Under the pieces are notes generated by a model. The model had not been told where the DNA came from. It saw only the letters and a program-made list of their open reading frames with translations, and searched no databases. A stretch of 64,000 nt of DNA from Micromonospora sp. WMMD1155. GTDB lineage: Bacteria; Actinomycetota; Actinomycetes; Mycobacteriales; Micromonosporaceae. Within the stretch, counting starts at the first letter, position 1. Each line of letters begins with the position of its first letter. Positions 1 to 7,851 of the stretch are shown here, in pieces. The DNA lies in assembly GCF_029581275.1 (NCBI RefSeq), contig NZ_CP120742.1:4898501-4962500 (forward strand), in the 5' to 3' direction. Position numbers and translations under genes: made by a program.

Positions 1-322
1 TGGCGCGCAGCGCGGTGCGGGTGAGGGTGTGGTTGAAGGCCATGGTCCAGGCCAGCAGGGAACCGGTGGCGAGGGGGAAGGCGACCGGGTCCTCGGGGGC
101 ACGCAGGATGCGCACGCCGTCGGCGTACTCCTCCAGGGGTGCGCCCTCGGCGTGGCGGGTGACGACGGTGACCTCGTGACCGGCGGCGGCCAGGGCGACC
201 GACAGGGCGTGCACGTGCCGACCGAGACCGCCGACGAGCACCGGCGGGTACTCCCAGGAGAGCATCAACACCCGCAGTCGCCGGGCGGGGTGGATGTCGA
301 TCACGTGGGCGTCGGGTGACAT
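1..322 (-). CDS. Glycosyltransferase family 4, N-terminal part (cut by window edge)
   Basis: The ATG lies at 322 and the frame stays open to base 1, so about 107 N-terminal residues are visible and the C-terminal catalytic half is missing. After a short lead comes a Rossmann-type start RRLRVLMLSWEYPP, then VGGLGRHVHALSVALAAAGH and EVTVVTR. This is the donor/acceptor-binding beginning of GT-B glycosyltransferases of family GT4 (glycogen-synthase-like). In actinobacteria such genes often sit beside debranching enzymes, as here: the glycogen debranching gene lies upstream on the same strand with a gap of about 137 bp. It is probably involved in building alpha-glucan or maltose-phosphate, but substrate and donor cannot be read from this fragment. 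The motif WEYPPxxxGGLGRH is characteristic enough for the family call. Confidence 0.8.
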   Translation of the reverse strand, partial: MSPDAHVIDIHPARRLRVLMLSWEYPPVLVGGLGRHVHALSVALAAAGHEVTVVTRHAEGAPLEEYADGVRILRAPEDPVAFPLATGSLLAWTMAFNHTLTRTALRA

Positions 323-359
323 GCGGCCCCCTTTGAGTTGTCCCCGGGCGCGCGCCGAC

Positions 360-379
360 CGACACCGGAGCCGGTGTCG
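360..379. terminator. Small GC hairpin between debranching enzyme and glycosyltransferase
   Basis: CGACACCGG, AG, CCGGTGTCG form a 9-bp inverted repeat with almost no loop. It lies between two same-strand genes. There is no T-tract, so termination is only one possibility; a regulator site is the other. Confidence 0.3.
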
Positions 380-459
380 CCGTCGCGTCTGGATCGGGGC
401 CAATCCTGCCGGGACCGAGATAACCAGCGGAGACACCGCCGTTGCGGTCGTGTAAAGCG

Positions 460-2394
460 CTACTGGCCCTTTCGGCGCACTCGCAGCAACTCGGCCACCG
501 ACCACGCCTGGAATGGGCAGCCGGTCGCGGAGTGCGGCGCGAGACCGTCGGCCGTCTCGCTTACCGAGCCTAGCCCATATTCGGTCAGATGGGCCTCGAT
601 ACCAACGAAAACGTCATCGACCGACATCTTGCCCCGGCGGCAGGCGTCCACGTACGGCCCGAGCAGCCACGGCCAGACCGTGCCCTGGTGGTAGCCGCCG
701 TCGCGTTCGGCGGGACCACCCCGGTGGCGGCCCACGAACTCCGTCGAATCGGGGGCGAGGCTGCGTGGCCCGAGCGGGGTGAGCAGCCCGTCACCGATGC
801 GCCGCAACGTCGTCTCGTCCGGCTCCATCGGCGCGTACGGCAGCGACCAGGCCAGCAGTTGGTTGGGGCGCAGCGCGTCGTCGTCGTGCAGGGCGGCCCC
901 GCCCAGCGGGTACGCCGGCGCGGGCGCGTCCAGCACGTCGTGCAGCCAACCGGTGGGCGCGGGGAACCGGTCCCGGAACGAGGCGACGGCCTGGCCGTGC
1001 CGTCGCCACAGCTCGTCCGCGTCCTGCCCGGCCAACTCGGCCAACTCCGCGAACCCGGCCAACCCGTTGATCCACAACGCGTTGACCTCGACCGGCTTGC
1101 CGGTACGCGGGGTGACCGGCACCCCGTACACGCGGGCGTCCATCCAGGTCAGCGCGGTGCCGGGGGCACCCTGGTTGAGCAACCCGTCGGCCGGGTCGAC
1201 GGAGATGCCGTACCGGGTGCCGGCCACGTGGGCGTCGACCACCGACCGCAACGCGGGCAGCAGCTCGTCACCCAGGTCGGTGTCACCCGTGACGGTGACG
1301 TGCCGACTCACCGCGTGCAGGAACCAGAGCGTGCCGTCGACGGTGTTGTACTCCACCCGGCCGGTGTCGGCCGTGTTGGCGAGCATCCCCTCGGACAACG
1401 TCGCCGCGTACGCCCGCAGCAGCTCCCGCCCCTCGTCGGCGCGAGCCGTGCAGAGGAACAACCCCTCGTAGGAGATCATCGTGTCCCGGGACCAGGCCCC
1501 GAACCACGGGTACCCGGCCACCACGTCGACGGCCCGCCCGCCGGGGCGGACCACGAACGCGTCCGCGGCCAGCGTGAGCGTCGCCTCGACCGGGTCCGCC
1601 GGCTTCGCCGCCGCCACCACCCGCCGGTTGCGCCGTCGGGCCGTCTCGACGATCTCGGTGGCCGGTGGCGGCTCCTCGTCGAGTCGACCCGCCCACGCCC
1701 GCACCGACACCGTGTCGCCGGGGCGTTCCAGGGTGCCGGCGAACCGCCCCGCGTACCACAGGTCCTCGTCCGGGTTCAGGCCCCGGTCGGCCTCCTCCCG
1801 GTGGTGTACGCCCAGCCACCACTGCCCCTCGGGTGACCAGCCCGGCCCGGCCAGCCGGTACGCGCCCTCCACCACCGCGCCGTCGGCCACCGCCTCGACC
1901 TGCGGAACCGGGCCGTCGGCCCGCCGTTCGCCGTGCGCGTCACGCCAGGTGCAGGCCGCCGACAGCTCCAGCCGGACGGGCCCGCCGGCGACCAACCGGT
2001 GCACCACCGACACGCAGGAACGGCCGGGCAGCATGGCCACCTCCCGCTCGATCACCACGCCACCGATCCGCCAGCGCCACCGGGGCAGCCCGTCGACCAG
2101 GTCGAAGCGCTCCAACAACTCGAAACCACGCGGGTCCACGTCACCGGAGGACCACTCGTGCGCGCCGAGGCGCACCCGCGCGCCGGACGGCAGTGTGACC
2201 GCCGGGTCGAGGCTGACCAGTCCCACTTGACGGGACGCCGGAGTTTCGCCGGGAACCACCAGCAGACCGTGGTACCGGCGCGTCCGGAGCCCGCCGACAG
2301 TGCCCATCGCATATCCGCCGAGACCGTCGGGGACCAGCCACTCCCGGCTCGTGGCGCTGGTCAGATCGCCGCAGACCTGGGGGCCGAAGCGCAT
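460..2394 (-). CDS. Amylo-alpha-1,6-glucosidase (glycogen debranching enzyme)
   Basis: This is a 644-residue cytoplasmic enzyme expected to hydrolyse alpha-1,6 branch stubs in glycogen or limit dextrins. The N-terminal GDE_N domain is clear (SREWLVPDGLGGYAMGTVGG, then RTRRYHGLLV). The C-terminal (alpha/alpha)6-barrel domain contains AGYPWFGAWSRDTMISYEGL and DGGYHQGTVWPWLLGPYV, typical of bacterial single-function GDE proteins. The frame is open far upstream to 3237, but that extension runs antisense through the divergent hydrolase gene. ATG 2394, just before MRFGPQVCGDL, is the family-like start. It is divergent from the MGH1-like hydrolase with only about 50 bp between starts, so the promoters must overlap. 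It is probably co-transcribed with the downstream GT4 gene. The family is certain; exact branch specificity is inferred. Confidence 0.92.
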   Translation of the reverse strand: MRFGPQVCGDLTSATSREWLVPDGLGGYAMGTVGGLRTRRYHGLLVVPGETPASRQVGLVSLDPAVTLPSGARVRLGAHEWSSGDVDPRGFELLERFDLVDGLPRWRWRIGGVVIEREVAMLPGRSCVSVVHRLVAGGPVRLELSAACTWRDAHGERRADGPVPQVEAVADGAVVEGAYRLAGPGWSPEGQWWLGVHHREEADRGLNPDEDLWYAGRFAGTLERPGDTVSVRAWAGRLDEEPPPATEIVETARRRNRRVVAAAKPADPVEATLTLAADAFVVRPGGRAVDVVAGYPWFGAWSRDTMISYEGLFLCTARADEGRELLRAYAATLSEGMLANTADTGRVEYNTVDGTLWFLHAVSRHVTVTGDTDLGDELLPALRSVVDAHVAGTRYGISVDPADGLLNQGAPGTALTWMDARVYGVPVTPRTGKPVEVNALWINGLAGFAELAELAGQDADELWRRHGQAVASFRDRFPAPTGWLHDVLDAPAPAYPLGGAALHDDDALRPNQLLAWSLPYAPMEPDETTLRRIGDGLLTPLGPRSLAPDSTEFVGRHRGGPAERDGGYHQGTVWPWLLGPYVDACRRGKMSVDDVFVGIEAHLTEYGLGSVSETADGLAPHSATGCPFQAWSVAELLRVRRKGQ

Positions 2395-2445
2395 GTCGAT
2401 CAACTTTCCTCCACCTGCGACGGGGTGTAACACGCCACGACGAGA

Positions 2446-5151
2446 ATGGCCGCTGTGGTCAAGTACCGCGGCGACGTCAAAGATGTGCACGTGATCACTG
2501 ACCGATCGTCCTCCGACGCCTCGCCACCCGACGCTGAGCAGCTCCGGCTCGCCCAGGCCGACTCGGGGGAGCAGGACTGGCGTGCATGGGGTCCCTATCT
2601 GTCCGAACGGGCGTGGGGGACGGTACGGGAGGACTACAGCGAGCACGGTACGGCCTGGGACTACTTCCCGCACGACCACGCGCGGTCCAGAGCCTACCGG
2701 TGGAACGAAGACGGAATGGCCGGCGTCTGTGACGACCGGCAGACCTTCGCCTTCGCCCTCGCGCTCTGGAACGGCAAGGACCCGATCCTCAAGGAGCGGA
2801 TGTTCGGCCTCGGCGGCGACAGCGGCAACCACGGCGAGGACGCCAAGGAGTACTGGTGGTACCTCGACAGCACCCCGACGCACTCCTGGATGCGCTGGCG
2901 CTACCACTACCCCCAGGCCGCCTTCCCGTACGACGAACTCGTCGCGGTGAACGCGTTGCGCGGCCGCGACGACACCGAGTACGAGCTGGTGGACACCGGG
3001 ATCTTCGACGACGACAGGTACTGGGCGGTGACCGTCGACTACGCCAAGGCGTCCCCCACCGACCTCTGCATGGTGGTGACCGTCGCCAACCGGGGCGACC
3101 GGGCGGCGACCCTGCACGTGCTGCCGACCCTGTGGTTCCGCAACACCTGGGCGTGGGGCCTGCCCGGCGGTGACCGGATCCCCCGCATCACCGGTCAGGG
3201 CACCCGGCTCGTCGGCGAACACCGGGTGCTCGGCCAACTGCTGCTGGAGGGCGACGGTGGCCCGGTGCCGCTGCTCTGCGACAACGACACCAACGCCGAA
3301 CGTCTCTGGGGCCTACCCGGGCGCTCGAAGTATCCCAAGGACGGCATCAACGACCACGTCGTCAACGGCGCGGCCACCGTCAACCCCGACCGGGAGGGCA
3401 CCAAGGGCGCGCTGCACTACGTGCTCGACGTCCCGGCCGGCGGGCAGCGCCAGATCCGGCTGCGACTGACCCGCACCGCGTCGCCCCCGGCCGCCGCGCC
3501 GCCGCCCCCGGCCGACCTCAGCGCCGGCTTCGAGGCCGTGGTGTGGGCGCGGCGGGCCGAGGCGAACCGGTTCTTCGCCGGGATCATCCCACCGGCCGCC
3601 ACCCCCGACGAGGCGCTGGTGGCCCGGCAGGCCATCGCCGGGCTGATGTGGGGCAAGCAGTTCTACCACTTCGACGTCAAACGCTGGCTCGACGGCGACC
3701 CCGGCTCCACCCCACCGGCCGGTCGCCGCCACGGGCGCAACAGCGCCTGGTGGCACATGACCAGCTTCGACGTCATCTCCATGCCCGACCCCTGGGAATA
3801 TCCGTGGTACGCGGCCTGGGACCTGGCCTTCCACTGCGTGAGCATCGCCCGGGTCGACCCGGGCTTCGCCAAGGAGCAACTGCTGCTCCTGCTCCGCGAG
3901 TGGTACCTGCACCCCAACGGGCAGATCCCGGCGTACGAGTGGGCGTTCGGTGACGTGAACCCGCCGGTGCACGCCTGGGCGGCGCTGAAGGTGTTCGAGA
4001 TCGACGGCGGGCGGGACTACGAGTTCCTGGCCCGGGTGATGCACAAGTTGCTGCTCAACTTCACCTGGTGGGTCAACCGGAAGGACACCGGCGGCAACAA
4101 CGTCTTCGAGGGCGGCTTCCTCGGACTGGACAACGTGGGGCCCTTCGACCGCTCGGCGGCGCTGCCGGTGGCCGGTGTGCTGGAGCAGTCCGACGGCACC
4201 GGCTGGATGGGCATGTACGCGCTCAACCTGCTGGACATGGCCATCGTGCTCGCCGAACACGACCGGACCTGGGTGGACACCGCCACCAAGTTCTTCGAGC
4301 ACTTCGCGTACATCGCCGCCGCCGCGTACGAGCAGGGGCTGTGGGACGACGAGGACGCGTTCTTCTACGACGTACTGCGCCTCGCCGACGGCACGAAGGT
4401 GCCGCTGAAGGTCCGTTCCGTGGTCGGGCTGCTGCCGTTGGCCGCCACCACCCGGCTCACCGCGAAGACCCTGCACCGCCTACCGGAGTTGGGCGCCCGG
4501 TTGCGCTGGTTCCTCACCAACCGTCCGGAGTACGCCCAGGTGATCGGCACCCGCCGCCTGGGCCCGGACGGCCGGCAGCAGCGGCTGCTCTCCATGGTCG
4601 GCCCGGAACAGGTGGTCCGGCTCCTCGCCCGGATGCTCGACCCCGACGAGTTCCTCTCCGACTTCGGCCTGCGTACGCTGTCCCGCGCGCACCTGGACAA
4701 ACCGTTCTCGGTCACCCTCGGCGGGCAGGAGTTCTCCGTCGGCTACGAGCCGGCCGAGTCGACCAGCGGCCTGTTCGGGGGTAACTCGAACTGGCGTGGG
4801 CCGATCTGGATGCCGACGAACTTCCTGCTGATCAGCGCGCTACGCGACTACGCGGCGTTCTTCGGCGACGACCTGCAGGTGGAGTACCCGACCCGCTCCG
4901 GCGTGAAGCGCACCCTGGACGAGATCGCCGACGACCTCTCCGCCCGGCTGATCGCGTTGTTCACGCAGGACGACTGGGGTCGCCGGCCGATCTACGGCGC
5001 GTGCCAGCTCTTCCAGACCCACCCGGACTGGCGGGATCTGGTCGCCTTCCCCGAGTATTTCCACGGCGACAACGGGGCCGGGTTGGGTGCCTGGCACCAG
5101 ACCGGCTGGACCGCCCTGGTCGCCGACCTGATCCTCACGTTGCGCCGCTGA
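2446..5151 (+). CDS. MGH1-like / GH63-type glycoside hydrolase
   Basis: A large protein of about 901 residues of the MGH1-like, GH63-related group (mannosylglycerate hydrolase and processing-glucosidase fold). An N-terminal beta-rich region is followed from about residue 380 by an (alpha/alpha)6 barrel with [43 protein letters not shown] and [17 protein letters not shown]. The last block is the conserved [10 protein letters not shown] signature. No signal peptide is visible, so it is cytoplasmic. Standing head-to-head with the debranching enzyme suggests a role in intracellular oligosaccharide or compatible-solute breakdown. The start is uncertain: ATG 2446 gives an atypical leader, and GTG codons around 2485-2491 would give a start near ITDRSSSD. 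No strong ribosome site decides between them. Substrate is not deducible. Confidence 0.85.
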   Translation: MAAVVKYRGDVKDVHVITDRSSSDASPPDAEQLRLAQADSGEQDWRAWGPYLSERAWGTVREDYSEHGTAWDYFPHDHARSRAYRWNEDGMAGVCDDRQTFAFALALWNGKDPILKERMFGLGGDSGNHGEDAKEYWWYLDSTPTHSWMRWRYHYPQAAFPYDELVAVNALRGRDDTEYELVDTGIFDDDRYWAVTVDYAKASPTDLCMVVTVANRGDRAATLHVLPTLWFRNTWAWGLPGGDRIPRITGQGTRLVGEHRVLGQLLLEGDGGPVPLLCDNDTNAERLWGLPGRSKYPKDGINDHVVNGAATVNPDREGTKGALHYVLDVPAGGQRQIRLRLTRTASPPAAAPPPPADLSAGFEAVVWARRAEANRFFAGIIPPAATPDEALVARQAIAGLMWGKQFYHFDVKRWLDGDPGSTPPAGRRHGRNSAWWHMTSFDVISMPDPWEYPWYAAWDLAFHCVSIARVDPGFAKEQLLLLLREWYLHPNGQIPAYEWAFGDVNPPVHAWAALKVFEIDGGRDYEFLARVMHKLLLNFTWWVNRKDTGGNNVFEGGFLGLDNVGPFDRSAALPVAGVLEQSDGTGWMGMYALNLLDMAIVLAEHDRTWVDTATKFFEHFAYIAAAAYEQGLWDDEDAFFYDVLRLADGTKVPLKVRSVVGLLPLAATTRLTAKTLHRLPELGARLRWFLTNRPEYAQVIGTRRLGPDGRQQRLLSMVGPEQVVRLLARMLDPDEFLSDFGLRTLSRAHLDKPFSVTLGGQEFSVGYEPAESTSGLFGGNSNWRGPIWMPTNFLLISALRDYAAFFGDDLQVEYPTRSGVKRTLDEIADDLSARLIALFTQDDWGRRPIYGACQLFQTHPDWRDLVAFPEYFHGDNGAGLGAWHQTGWTALVADLILTLRR

Positions 5152-5154
5152 CGC

Positions 5155-5193
5155 CCTGCCCTTGCCCAGGCCTGCCCTTGCCCGGGCCTGCCC
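5155..5193. repeat. 16-bp tandem repeat, about 2.4 copies
   Basis: CCTGCCCTTGCCC(A/G)GG is repeated at 5155-5170 and 5171-5186 and begins a third time. It lies immediately after the stop of the MGH1-like gene. It is a local C-rich slippage-type repeat. Confidence 0.7.
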
Positions 5194-5210
5194 CCGGGCC
5201 CGACCCCGCT

Positions 5211-5290
5211 CAAGATCCGCGCAACATCGGTGATGTTGCTGCCTCCGACGTCCGTGAGACAGCAACATCACCGAAAGTGCGCGGATCTTG
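5211..5290. repeat. Large inverted repeat 1 (31-nt arms)
   Basis: Arms 5211-5241 and 5260-5290 are complementary at 28 of 31 positions, with one 3-nt internal mismatch and an 18-nt loop. The outer part is CAAGATCCGCGCA pairing with TGCGCGGATCTTG; the inner part contains TCGGTGATGTTGCTG. It is much longer than a normal terminator stem and is followed directly by a second large inverted repeat. The word TGCGGATCTTG occurs again near 5470. It could terminate the upstream gene or be a dispersed palindromic element. Confidence 0.75.
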
Positions 5291-5301
5291 CGGCTGGAGA
5301 G

Positions 5302-5386
5302 CGGCATGATCGCGCTCGATCCTTGTTGTAGTGGTGTCGACCGGAGCAGGAGGCCACTACATCCCGGATCGAGCACGATCATGCCG
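5302..5386. repeat. Large inverted repeat 2 (33-nt arms)
   Basis: Arms 5302-5334 and 5354-5386 match at 29 of 33 positions around a 19-nt loop. The outer stem begins CGGCATGATCG and the inner stem ends with GTAGTGG. The sequence is unrelated to the hairpin just upstream, so two different palindromic units stand side by side. Confidence 0.75.
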
Positions 5387-5452
5387 GGGCGCGGGGCGCG
5401 GGGCGCGGGGCGCGGGGCGAGGGGCGAGGGGCGCGGGGCGAGGGGCGAGGGG
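5386..5452. repeat. Heptamer G-rich tract, G-quadruplex-like
   Basis: Nine head-to-tail heptamers GGGGCG(C/A) plus a final GGGG give ten G4 runs separated by 3-nt loops on the plus strand. This is a textbook quadruplex-forming pattern. It ends 99 bp before the start of the 157-residue membrane protein gene and lies on its coding strand. Confidence 0.8.
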
Positions 5453-5551
5453 ACTAACTCAGTGGAAGTGTGCGGATCTTGCGAGGCGGGTCGGTGGTGC
5501 GGCTGGACGCTGGGCTCAAGGTGCCGTCGTGTGGTGCGTTCACTAACGTGA

Positions 5552-6025
5552 GTGTCCATGGGGGAGTCGGCGCGGCCGGTGGGCGAGACGGTCGTTCTCG
5601 GGCAGTCGCGGGTCTGGCCCGCCGTGGCGATACCGGGAGCGTTCCTGGCCGCGATGATCGTGGTCGGGGTGCTCTTCGATGTGCTCAACTGGACGGCGCT
5701 GCTGTTCGGTGTCGCGTCGGTCATCCTCGCGTTCACCCGCTGGCAGAACGCGGTGCTCGCGGACGACGTCGGGCTGCTGATTCGCGATCGTCAGGGCCTC
5801 CGCCGCTCATACGCGTGGACGGAGATCGAGCGGATGGGCTGGGTGGACGCGGGGATGTGGGGCAGCATTCTGGAGGTGTGTCCCCGAGGCGGCCCGTACG
5901 ACGTGCCGGGGCCCAACGCGTCGACGAAGGTGGGCCGCATCTGGCGGCCCCGCCGTCGCCATCTCGCCGACCCGATGCCCGCGCTGCTCAAGACCCACGG
6001 CATCAAGGCGCTGTCGGACCGCTGA
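5552..6025 (+). CDS. Small membrane protein, PH-domain-like, unknown function
   Basis: A 157-residue protein with two hydrophobic segments near residues 20-60 (WPAVAIPGAFLAAMIVVGVL and LNWTALLFGVASVILAF), followed by a soluble tail. The tail (LLIRDRQGLRRSYAWTEIERMGW) resembles the strand pattern of bacterial PH-like domains found in membrane-anchored proteins. GTG 5552 is used; ATG 5558 two codons later is equally possible. No partner gene is obvious and the convergent neighbour begins 22 bp downstream. The upstream region is unusual, with two large hairpins and a G-rich tract. Function unknown. Confidence 0.7.
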   Translation: MSMGESARPVGETVVLGQSRVWPAVAIPGAFLAAMIVVGVLFDVLNWTALLFGVASVILAFTRWQNAVLADDVGLLIRDRQGLRRSYAWTEIERMGWVDAGMWGSILEVCPRGGPYDVPGPNASTKVGRIWRPRRRHLADPMPALLKTHGIKALSDR

Positions 6026-6046
6026 TTCCCGAGCCGCCGGGGCACG

Positions 6047-6349
6047 TCAGCCGTCTGCCTTCGCCTGCCGGGCTTTCCATCGGCGACGGCGGACTGCCGC
6101 GACGGCGACGGCCAGGGCGAGGAGCAGTGCGACGACACCCTTCCACGCCCGCTCGACCCATGGTCGATCGTCACCGAACGCCGCCTCGCCGGCCGTCATC
6201 AGCCACAGACCCACCCATGCCCACTGCCAGCCGCGCGGCCGGGAGAACGTCTCGGGCCGGTCGGAGAACACGCCGACGAACATGAATCCGGCCCAGACGA
6301 CGAGGAGCACCGGCACCACGACACGCGTGACGACCTCCCATGGGGACAT
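6047..6349 (-). CDS. Small membrane protein of unknown function
   Basis: A 100-residue protein with three likely membrane segments: VVTRVVVPVLLVVWAGFMFV, WAWVGLWLMTAGEAAF and GVVALLLALAVAVAAV. It has a basic C-terminal tail (RRRRWKARQAKADG). The start is taken at ATG 6349 before SPWEVVTR. It lies downstream of the DoxX-like gene on the same strand with only about 20 bp between them, so it may share the DoxX transcript and its ECF41-type promoter. No family recognised. Confidence 0.65.
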   Translation of the reverse strand: MSPWEVVTRVVVPVLLVVWAGFMFVGVFSDRPETFSRPRGWQWAWVGLWLMTAGEAAFGDDRPWVERAWKGVVALLLALAVAVAAVRRRRWKARQAKADG

Positions 6350-6369
6350 CGACAGATCATGGCATCCGG

Positions 6370-6753
6370 TCAGCCTCGGAAGGGCTCGGGCCAGAGGCGA
6401 CCCCAGGCGACGAAGGCGGCCACCGCGAGGTAGAGCAGGTTCAGCACGATGAACTTCGCCTCGTCGTGGCGCAGGTGGGTGATCACGGCGCCGACCATCA
6501 GCAGGACCCAGCAGAGGGCGGTGACCGGGACCAGCACCGGTGCGATGTCGAGCACGGCAGGCAGGATCAGGCCGACCGCGGCCAGGATTTCGAGGATCCC
6601 GAGAGTCTTGACGAAGCCCACGCCGGCGTCGGCGGTCCACCCGCCGCCGTTGGTAGCCGCCAACTTCTCCTTGGGTACGAACGTCTTGGTGACGCCGCCG
6701 AGCAGGGCGACCGCGGCCAGCAGTCCGGCCGCGATCCACAGTGCCAGGTTCAT
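6370..6753 (-). CDS. DoxX-like family membrane protein
   Basis: A 127-residue, four-helix membrane protein of the DoxX-like family. It starts MNLALWIAAGLLAAVALLGG and has KEKLAATNGGGWTADAGVGF, VKTLGILEILAAVGLILPAV and a final NLLYLAVAAFVAWGRL segment. The start is ATG 6753 with GGAGGG about 6 nt upstream. DoxX proteins are thought to act in membrane redox or quinone-linked processes; the precise role is unknown. It is divergent from the ECF41-type sigma factor gene and carries its own copy of the same -35/-10 pair, so it is the probable direct target of that sigma factor. That link is inferred from the matching promoters. Confidence 0.85.
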   Translation of the reverse strand: MNLALWIAAGLLAAVALLGGVTKTFVPKEKLAATNGGGWTADAGVGFVKTLGILEILAAVGLILPAVLDIAPVLVPVTALCWVLLMVGAVITHLRHDEAKFIVLNLLYLAVAAFVAWGRLWPEPFRG

Positions 6754-6782
6754 GAGGTTCCCTCCGTCTTGGTCGACCACGA

Positions 6783-6809
6783 GACACCGCCGACCCGCTC
6801 GCTGTGACA
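6783..6809 (-). promoter_or_regulatory. ECF41-type promoter driving the DoxX-like gene
   Basis: On the minus strand TGTCACA (6809-6803), a 16-nt spacer and TGTC (6786-6783) lie about 30 bp upstream of the DoxX start. TGTCACA is the described -35 motif of ECF41 sigma factors; the described -10 is CGTC, here TGTC. The same element with identical spacing points the other way at 6844-6870. Confidence 0.72.
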
Positions 6810-6843
6810 GGGGCGCCGGGTGACGCGACCCACTGTCGGCCGG

Positions 6844-6870
6844 TGTCACAGACGGCGCGGGAGCGGTGTC
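6844..6870 (+). promoter_or_regulatory. ECF41-type promoter driving the sigma factor gene (autoregulation)
   Basis: TGTCACA at 6844-6850, exactly 16 nt, then TGTC at 6867-6870, about 78 bp upstream of the sigma factor start. It is a mirror copy of the promoter in front of the DoxX-like gene, so the sigma factor probably controls itself and its divergent neighbour. Confidence 0.72.
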
Positions 6871-6947
6871 TGGTGGGCGATGCCATCGGGATCGACGAGA
6901 CTGGAGCCAGATGTGGTAGGCACATTCCGGACCTGGGGAGCGAGGCC

Positions 6948-7841
6948 ATGAGCGAGGACGGCCGGGCGGGCCCCGCCGTCGACGCGTTCGTCGCCCACCG
7001 GAACCTGCTCTTCACCGTCGCCTACGAGATGCTCGGCTCGGCCGCCGACGCTGAGGACGTACTTCAGGAGACCTGGCTGCGGTGGGCGGACGCGGATCTC
7101 GCGGCGGTGCGGGACCAGCGCGCGTACCTGGTCCGGATCACCACCCGGCAGTCGCTGAACCGGCTGCGGACGGTCGGGCGGCGCAGGGAGTCGTACGTCG
7201 GCTCCTGGTTGCCCGAGCCGTTGCTGACCGCGCCCGACGTCGCCGACGACGTCGAACTCGCCGAGAGCGTCTCGATGGCGATGCTGCTGGTGCTGGAGAC
7301 GCTCGCGCCGACCGAGCGGGCGGTGTTCGTCCTGCGTGAGGTGTTCGACCTCGGCTACGACGAGATCGCCGAAGCGGTCGACAAGAGTGCGGCGGCCGTC
7401 CGCCAGATCGCCCATCGGGCGCGGACGCACGTCGCCGCGCGTAGACCTCGCGGGACGGTCTCCGCGGCCGAGACGCGGCGCGCGCTCGACGCGTTCCGAC
7501 GGGCCGTGGAGACCGGCGACGTGCAGGGCCTGCTCGACGTTCTCGCTCCGGACGCCGTGTTCCTGGGCGATGGCGGCGGGATCAAGCAGGCGGTGCTGCG
7601 GCCGGTCGTCGGGGCCGACAAGGTGGCCCGGCTGCTGGCCGGCACGGAGGCCAGGGCCGCCGCCATGTCGTTGCGGCCAGCCCAGGTCAATGGCTACCCG
7701 GCGCTGGTGCTCCGGTTCGACGGCGAGATCGACACGGTGGTCGCGTTGCGTATCGACGACGGTCTGGTCAGCGCGCTCTACGCCGTACGTAATCCGGAGA
7801 AGCTGTCGCACATGCGGCGGGAGACGACCCTGTCCCGCTGA
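6948..7841 (+). CDS. sigJ: ECF41-group RNA polymerase sigma factor (SigJ-like)
   Basis: A 297-residue sigma-70 family factor. Region 2 (FTVAYEMLGSAADAEDVLQE, then TWLRW) and region 4 (LAPTERAVFVLREVFDLGYD, then EIAEAVDKSAAAVRQIAHRA) are followed by a SnoaL-like C-terminal domain. The three hallmark motifs of ECF41 are present: WLPEP in the inter-region linker, DGGG in the SnoaL domain, and NPEKL (variant of NPDKL) near the end. In this group the C-terminal extension replaces an anti-sigma factor and modulates activity. ATG 6948 follows GGGGAG; the frame is open further upstream but that part covers the promoter. Two matched ECF41-type promoters suggest it controls itself and the DoxX-like gene. 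The inducing signal is unknown. Confidence 0.9.
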   Translation: MSEDGRAGPAVDAFVAHRNLLFTVAYEMLGSAADAEDVLQETWLRWADADLAAVRDQRAYLVRITTRQSLNRLRTVGRRRESYVGSWLPEPLLTAPDVADDVELAESVSMAMLLVLETLAPTERAVFVLREVFDLGYDEIAEAVDKSAAAVRQIAHRARTHVAARRPRGTVSAAETRRALDAFRRAVETGDVQGLLDVLAPDAVFLGDGGGIKQAVLRPVVGADKVARLLAGTEARAAAMSLRPAQVNGYPALVLRFDGEIDTVVALRIDDGLVSALYAVRNPEKLSHMRRETTLSR

Positions 7842-7851
7842 AGATCGTTGT

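Noticed and set aside
2395..3237. N-terminal extension of the debranching enzyme frame (open to 3237)
   Set aside because: It runs antisense through the MGH1-like gene, has no family similarity, and the conserved start is at 2394.
3313..4476. Long open frame antisense to the MGH1-like gene
   Set aside because: Typical high-GC shadow frame: Gly/Val/Arg-rich translation, no domain, no ribosome site.
5386..5452. CRISPR array
   Set aside because: The unit is a 7-bp simple repeat with no spacers and no cas genes.
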